A DNA stretch of 64,000 bases, taken from the NCBI RefSeq assembly GCF_021869535.1, contig NW_026262712.1, positions 47,288,884-47,352,883 on the forward strand, given 5' to 3'. The notes beneath the pieces were generated by a model that saw only the letters and a list, made by a program, of their open reading frames with translations, had not been told where the DNA came from and did not search any database. The translations under genes and the position numbers were made by a program. Source of the DNA: Mytilus californianus. Its lineage: Eukaryota; Mollusca; Bivalvia; Mytilida; Mytilidae. Shown here piece after piece: positions 59,027-64,000 of this stretch (the stretch's first letter is position 1; the number at the start of each line of letters is the position of its first letter).

Positions 59027-60010
59027 TGTTATTACGGTAGCTGGCTTTGAAGAAGTTTTTAGTAAATTGGAGTACTCTTTAATCGGTACTTTTAGTCGGT
59101 TGTTTTTTTGTTGGTTTTGTTGGTTGTTTTTATTACTTCGTCCAAATCTGATGAGTCAAGCCATTTCCAACTGATATTAAAAGTTTGTTCTGTTATGATA
59201 CCTCCCCAGATTTGGGGAGGATTGAACACTCACAAACATGTTTTAATCCCGCGATATTAATTATGTACATGTTTCTGTCCCTATTAAAAATTCTGTAATT
59301 CAGGGGTTATCGTTGGTTGTTGTCTATTATACTTGTTTTTCGTTTACTATTTTGTATTAAATCAGGCTCCCGGTTTTCTTGTGTGAATTGTTTCGCATTA
59401 TGTCAAAATGGTCGTTTAATAGATCACTATAAATGGTATTGTTTTGCTGATCTCACAGTATTACGATGACCTATAGTTAATTTTATCCACGTCATACTGA
59501 CTCTTCAGCTGTATAGTTGTCTCTTTGGAAATCATACCACATTTATTTTTTTATTAAATCAAATGATACCGTTTTAGAGTTAATTTCCTAATTCTTGTAG
59601 ACTAAGACTTTGATTGGCCTGCTTGCTTTGTTTGTATAAACGTCTGCTCAAGCATTGTAATTAAGATTGGCATCTTAATAAACATTATAGATTGGGCGAA
59701 GTTTAACCTTACTAACATTGTTTGTAATGTTTACATGTACAATTGGGTGTTCCTAACCTCAAGGATCGCATCCAATCAAATGTTAGTATTATGTATACAG
59801 GTTTAACTCCGCTTATTTCATATTGTTTGGAGATGTTAGTCTTAATCACAATGCGTGAGTAAACGTTGATACAAACAAAGCAAACAAACTAACCAAATTC
59901 TTAATATACAAGCATTATCAACTAAAAAAGACGTGAAATACAAAGTACAGATCTGAGAGTACTCGCAGTTACTAAAAGCTAGCTCAAAGCCAACCAAAAA
60001 CAACTAATAA
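59027..60010. repeat. nested imperfect inverted repeats, about 1 kb
   Basis: Outer pair: 59027-59100 with 59935-60010 (TTAGTTGTT, GGCTTTGA, TTTTTAGTAA, GAGTACTCT and inverses). Inner pair: 59623-59710 with 59800-59886 (TTGCTTTGTTTGTATAAACG and inverse). A family A copy lies between the outer arms. Confidence 0.75.
59140..59560 (+). repeat. repeat family A, copy 6
   Basis: CAAATCTGATGAGTCAAGCC, TTTGGGGAGGATTG, GTTTTAATCCCGCGATATTA, TTGTCTCTTTGGAAATCATA. It extends farther upstream than the other copies. Confidence 0.75.
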
Positions 60011-60175
60011 AAAAATCATGTATATATGTGGTTCAGATTAAATCAACCAATGCCCGATCGCTTCCGGATCACTGCGACTCCTATTGTTTTCAATCCCAGA
60101 CCAACTCGACAAATACCCGATTCGACCTTTTTTGATCTCTACTCGGTCATACACGAGTACACATGACTGCTTCAA

Positions 60176-60330
60176 GATTCTATAAAAGGGTGTGCAGATC
60201 TGATCAACACCCATAACTTGCTGGGGTGATCGCAGGTGCTCCGGAAGGGTAAGCAGATCCTGTAATACACGTTGCACCTGTCGTATTGCTTAACAATGGT
60301 ACCAATCCGGTGACAAGTCTCATTTGGTGA
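60176..60330 (-). mobile_element. fragment of a Penelope-like tail
   Basis: Reverse-oriented match to 4806-4880: GGATCTGCTTACCCTTCCGG, then AGCACCTG and GATCACCCC on the minus strand. Truncated on both sides. Confidence 0.8.
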
Positions 60331-60661
60331 TGTCATTTTCAAACAAAGAAGAGTAAATTTTAAAAATAAGAAAATACAAAACGGTTCAAATTATTATTAT
60401 TATCATTATTTTAAGGATTTCCTTGACTATAAGGATCTCCTTATAAACTTGCAATCAAGAAATGATTAAAAACTCAGAAAAAAGGCAAAACCTATACCAA
60501 AGCTAAAGTTAAAATTTGGACAAAACAAAACATAATTACCTTTATTTTTGAAAAATCTTGGCAATTTTATAACACATGAGAACAAGATGTCATACTAAAA
60601 TAACTACATCGGCGGTTTCACGATGAAACCACAAGTAACTGTATAATTACACTGCTGAACT

Positions 60662-62030
60662 AAATTAAATAAATACTCGCGTGCCACTCAACTGATCCAG
60701 AACCTGCTGGTGAATTGAAATAGTGCTTAGGATAGTCTCATTGACGGACTCCAGCAGATTCACAGCATTCCTTACATGAGTATGATCACCATCTGCCATC
60801 TGCCTTCCCTGACGCCATTCACCACGTTGTAGTTGATTGTGCTCATCCTCATGGTCGATGGCCTGGCGTACGATAGAATGATTCCAATTTCTGTAAAGAT
60901 TAAGCTGTGTAATGCATGAAAGAACGGTGGAATCAATGGTCTCTGTAGACTTTGTCGTCTATTTCGCAAATTAATAGCAATAAAACAATTTGAATTCCGT
61001 TGTTATATTAAATCAATAGAATTCCTTTTCTTTTGCATTTCATCAGTACCGGTAGAGACTAAAAAAGGAATACCATGATGAAAAATTGTTTTGAAAAAAA
61101 AAATGAAAAATTGATACCCTCAAACAGCAAAAGACATACGTAAGGATTAAGATATTTCATAACTTACTTAATTTTGCTAAAGGCAGTTATTAACTTTGTT
61201 ATTAAAGACTAATTTGTCATTGGATATGCGCTCTCCGTCGGTTAGGTTACGTCTGTAGTATGCCTTCATCATCCAGGTTCTCAGTGGGATTGTATCATCT
61301 CCAATCATGAAGTTTTGTGTGTTTTTGTCATCGCCGGACAGTGGGTCAGGTGACGGCGCGGCATACCGAGGTAGTTTTCCTCAATCAAAGTCCTTAATTC
61401 AGACTGGTTGAATAGCTGGGCGTCTAACGCACTTTCATTAACACCAACACTGACCTACAATGTATATGAACTTGTAGTCTGCGTCGATGAGGGCCAGTAG
61501 TATGATTGAGAACAATCCTTTGTAGTTGTAGTACAGTTTACCTGATTCCTTTCGGCACTTTATCCTCACGTGGTTGCCATCCAGTGCTCCACAGGCTCTA
61601 AGGCTTCTCTGAAATATAAAAAAAAAAGTTGAAAATTTATAGATGTCATTCCTGCAATGATATTATACTGTTACCTTGGTTTCATTCGGATGAAATTATC
61701 AATGCATACACATGTCAGCTTACACAAAATTGGTGTTCTGTTTTTTTTTCTATTCTGTGTGGGATACGGTTTAAAAGCTTCCATATCAACGTCTACTCTG
61801 AGGAAGTTTTTATAACCATTAGGTCCTTTCTGTTGAGCTCCTGCAACAGTATCTCATACTGCCCGTACAGTGGTCGCCGTGTTAGCCACTGCCTCATCCG
61901 GATTTCTAGGCGCCGTTGCTGTCAACGCCCTTTTGTCCGTTTTGTACGCTTCTCTTCAAGTTCTGTCACAGCTATGAATCTGTCTCTCTTAAGCTCCAAC
62001 CATCTTGCCCACAAATGCAACTAAAGGGAC
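60662..62030 (-). pseudogene. HARBI1-like DDE transposase relic 2
   Basis: On the minus strand three blocks are seen. At 62.03-61.78 kb is an N-terminal part, RLEIRMRQWLTRRPLYGQYE then LLQELNRKDLM. At 61.61-61.20 kb is the core: CGALDGNHVRIK (first Asp), LYYNYKGLFSIILLALIDAD, NESALDAQLFNQSEL (second Asp) and MIGDDTIPLRTWMMKAYYRR. At 60.96-60.66 kb is a C-terminal part, ETIDSTVLSCITQLN then LQRGEWRQGRQM, preceded by an AG that could be a true acceptor. The region between the N-terminal block and the core is deleted, and frames shift at least twice. It is a different lineage from relic 1, as the core residues differ widely. Confidence 0.8.
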
Positions 62031-62400
62031 ATTACTCAAGGACTGTAAAAGTGACGCCACCCAAATTCGAACTTGATCTGAGTTTTCTGGTAATAAGCAT
62101 TGTGTATAAGCTTCATAACATTTGGTTGAAGCAAACTAAAGTTAAAGAACGGAAACCAATCGTGTAGAGATCATGAATTGGTCGGGATCATCGAATAGAT
62201 ATTCATTTAGTGGTCGGGTTGAAGTCGTGAAGAAGTCCTTAAGGAGTCGTAAATGGTCGAGTTGGAGTCGTGTACGATCTAATAGCGGTCGGATAGCAGT
62301 CGTAAACAGGCCCGATCAAAGATTTGGTTACGCTTGGTCGTGGAAATTTGGTCAATCGGGATTATCGAGTTGATCTGATCGGCAGTGTGAACCTAGCTTA

Positions 62401-62954
62401 ACCCATCAATATGAAAATGTCAGTACAAAAGGTTTTTTTTTAATAACTGTATGGTAAAATATTAAATCCATTTTGTTTTATTAATTCATGTCACATAATT
62501 TGATTTCATTAAAAATATTTCCTTTATATTGTTTTTTTTTATATGATTCATCGTAACCGACCTTGAAACGAGAAGGATGTTGTCAAGCTGGAATTGATAA
62601 TTGTTGAGAATTGTTTAAAAGTATTTTTGCAGGAAAAACATTGTTTTCCTGTAATTCGGAAATTAAAGTTGATTAGTTTGCCCTAAATCTGTTTCCTGAA
62701 AATTAGAACTTTAGTTTTATTATAATTTTCACTTTATTTTATATCATTTTTATCATGGATATTTCGGAAATAGCTATATATATAGCTCACGTATAAACCG
62801 ATTGGGAATTAAAACGGCCATTTTAATCTTAATAGCTGATAAAAGACTTAAAAATATATAGTCATGTTTCGACTCATCCACTGCGGTAAATTTGGTACTG
62901 TTCAGATAATTTGCATGCAGCCAATTAAGATCTGTTCAGATTGTTGTCTAGGTT
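62401..62954. other. AT-rich stretch, no gene
   Basis: Nothing recognised beyond homopolymer T runs. Confidence 0.5.
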
Positions 62955-63042
62955 AGTCTATGGAAAGGTATATACTATGAAATTTAGAGCGAGGGGCTTG
63001 CCCCGAGCTCTTAATTTCATAGTATATACCTTTTCATAGACT
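62955..63042. repeat. hairpin palindrome P6
   Basis: AGTCTATGGAAAGGTATATA and its inverse, one or two mismatches in 43-bp arms; tip GGGGC-TT-GCCCC. No flanking TTA inverted-repeat partner was found. Confidence 0.95.
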
Positions 63043-63614
63043 ATCCAATTTAGCACATATTTACAACTCGAGTTATCTTTTAATTGGTCTATTGATAGTT
63101 TATTTTGGCTGACTACTTGTATCACAGGTGTTTGTAAAACGGAGCTCATTAACGAAGTTTTGTAAATCTACTCACTAGTACCATTGTAAAATATGTGATT
63201 TCAAAAGGCCCTTCACTCCAGAATGAAAAGATGGTAGCTGCTGGTGTAAGTATGTATACTGATATAAAGCGGCGTTTTACTATACATGTTCTTCTTACAT
63301 GGTAAGATGACAAAATAAATTGACCAAAAGCAGGCAATAATTAAATTGCAGTGGAAGCTTTACATGTTTTGAAAACATTTTTTTAATTTCACAGTAAAAC
63401 TAAAGCTATAATAGATTTGAAACATATAGATAGTTTGTCCCCATAGATATAGTCTAGCAGATAGGCATTAAAAAGCAACTACTAATAGATCAGAAATTAT
63501 AGGTTTTGTGTTTTGTGTTTTTTTTTTTATTATTTCAAAGTAAAAACTAAAAGATTTATCAGAATATGTTTATATATCTATATAGGTGGCACATTATCTT
63601 CAGACATAATCACA

Positions 63615-63712
63615 GTTTTTCAATTCATGACATCGTCCTGAACATGCATGAAATATTTGCCACTGGACATTAAGCAACCAATAATCAATAAATCAATCAA
63701 TTCATGACGAAA
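63615..63712 (+). repeat. SINE-like core and tail
   Basis: TCCTGAACATGCATGAAATA, TTTGCCACTGGACATTAAGC and (AATCAATC)n. Decayed relatives are at 27.7, 31.6, 39.1 and 40.95 kb. A tRNA-like head is not visible here. Confidence 0.6.
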
Positions 63713-64000
63713 TAGATTACCTTCCTTAAAAAAGTTTAAAAAATTATCACCAAGTTGCTTTAACTTTCCTTCACAAGGTTTCATAGTACACACTTTTCTG
63801 TGTACAAAGTAATTGCATGGATGATACATTATCATAATTTTAAGATATCGTTGTACTCTAATCAAGATATAAAGAACCATATGTATTACCCTTTATTTAA
63901 ATGATAAAATTTGCAATTGTCAAAAACATTTTTTAGATCCAAAGATTTTAATAGCAGGATATTTAAAAATCAACGTGAAAACTAATTACAAACTATTTAA

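Larger units (their letters stand above)
60030..62400 (-). mobile_element. PIF/Harbinger-like element 2, decayed
   Basis: The right end (62.17-62.39 kb) has many GTCGTAAATGGTCG-type words and ends GTGTGAACCTAGCTTAA. The left end (60.06-60.14 kb) has the same words inverted (shared GTCGAGTTGG). A transposase relic lies between. The left end is joined by a Penelope-like tail fragment. Confidence 0.6.

Noticed and set aside
59145-59185. CTGATGAGTC as a third hammerhead
   Set aside because: No GAAA box follows at stem II distance and no closing strand is present; it is part of repeat family A.
61629-62024. 131-codon plus-strand ORF
   Set aside because: It is the antisense of the N-terminal block of the second Harbinger transposase.

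Overview
This is an AT-rich, repeat-dominated eukaryotic window. It has multi-exon immunoglobulin-type exons, hammerhead ribozymes, Penelope-like, Ngaro/DIRS-type and Harbinger-type elements, and many short inverted-repeat elements. Together these point to a bivalve mollusc. A mytilid mussel is my best guess, from my recollection of several dispersed repeats, and I cannot confirm it here. No bacterial gene, CRISPR array or rRNA is visible.

The only convincing host gene lies on the minus strand, about 34.8 to 8.2 kb. Its pieces are four Ig-like exons (34.4-34.8, 24.7-25.0, 20.4-20.7, 19.2-19.5 kb), a transmembrane exon (10.2-10.3 kb), a 49-bp linker exon (9.2 kb) and a last exon (8.2-8.4 kb) coding a tyrosine-rich cytoplasmic tail. 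The splice phases agree across the whole chain: 1-1 for every Ig exon, then 1-1, 1-2, 2-stop. One junction needs a GC donor, and one Ig exon has an in-frame TAG. The signal-peptide exon was not found. The very long introns are packed with transposons.

The rest, from start to end, is mobile DNA. A Penelope-like reverse transcriptase relic lies at 2.8-4.75 kb and a second, more decayed one at 6.3-7.1 kb. The tail of the second (7.4-7.7 kb) recurs as a dispersed repeat at six other places. A Ngaro-like tyrosine-recombinase retrotransposon with an SGNH-hydrolase domain (about 12.2-18.1 kb) has its recombinase split by an inserted element carrying a 162-bp satellite. Several small inverted-repeat elements follow (23.8, 24.3, 35.4, 41.3 kb). 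A 3.87-kb foldback has 1.53-kb arms (47.48-51.34 kb), next to nested inverted repeats that enclose an intact-looking type I hammerhead ribozyme (51938-51981). An element with an 8- or 9-bp target duplication (52.58-54.39 kb) interrupts a LINE fragment. Two degenerate Harbinger transposase relics lie at 55.3-57.1 and 60.0-62.4 kb.

The most unusual pattern is a set of six hairpin palindromes of 88-145 bp (25.5, 26.0, 36.2, 37.4, 46.9, 63.0 kb). Their arms are mostly unrelated in sequence, but each folds on a tiny GC-rich tip. Four of them sit directly beside a TTA...TAA terminal-inverted-repeat pair whose ends resemble the hairpin's own outer ends.
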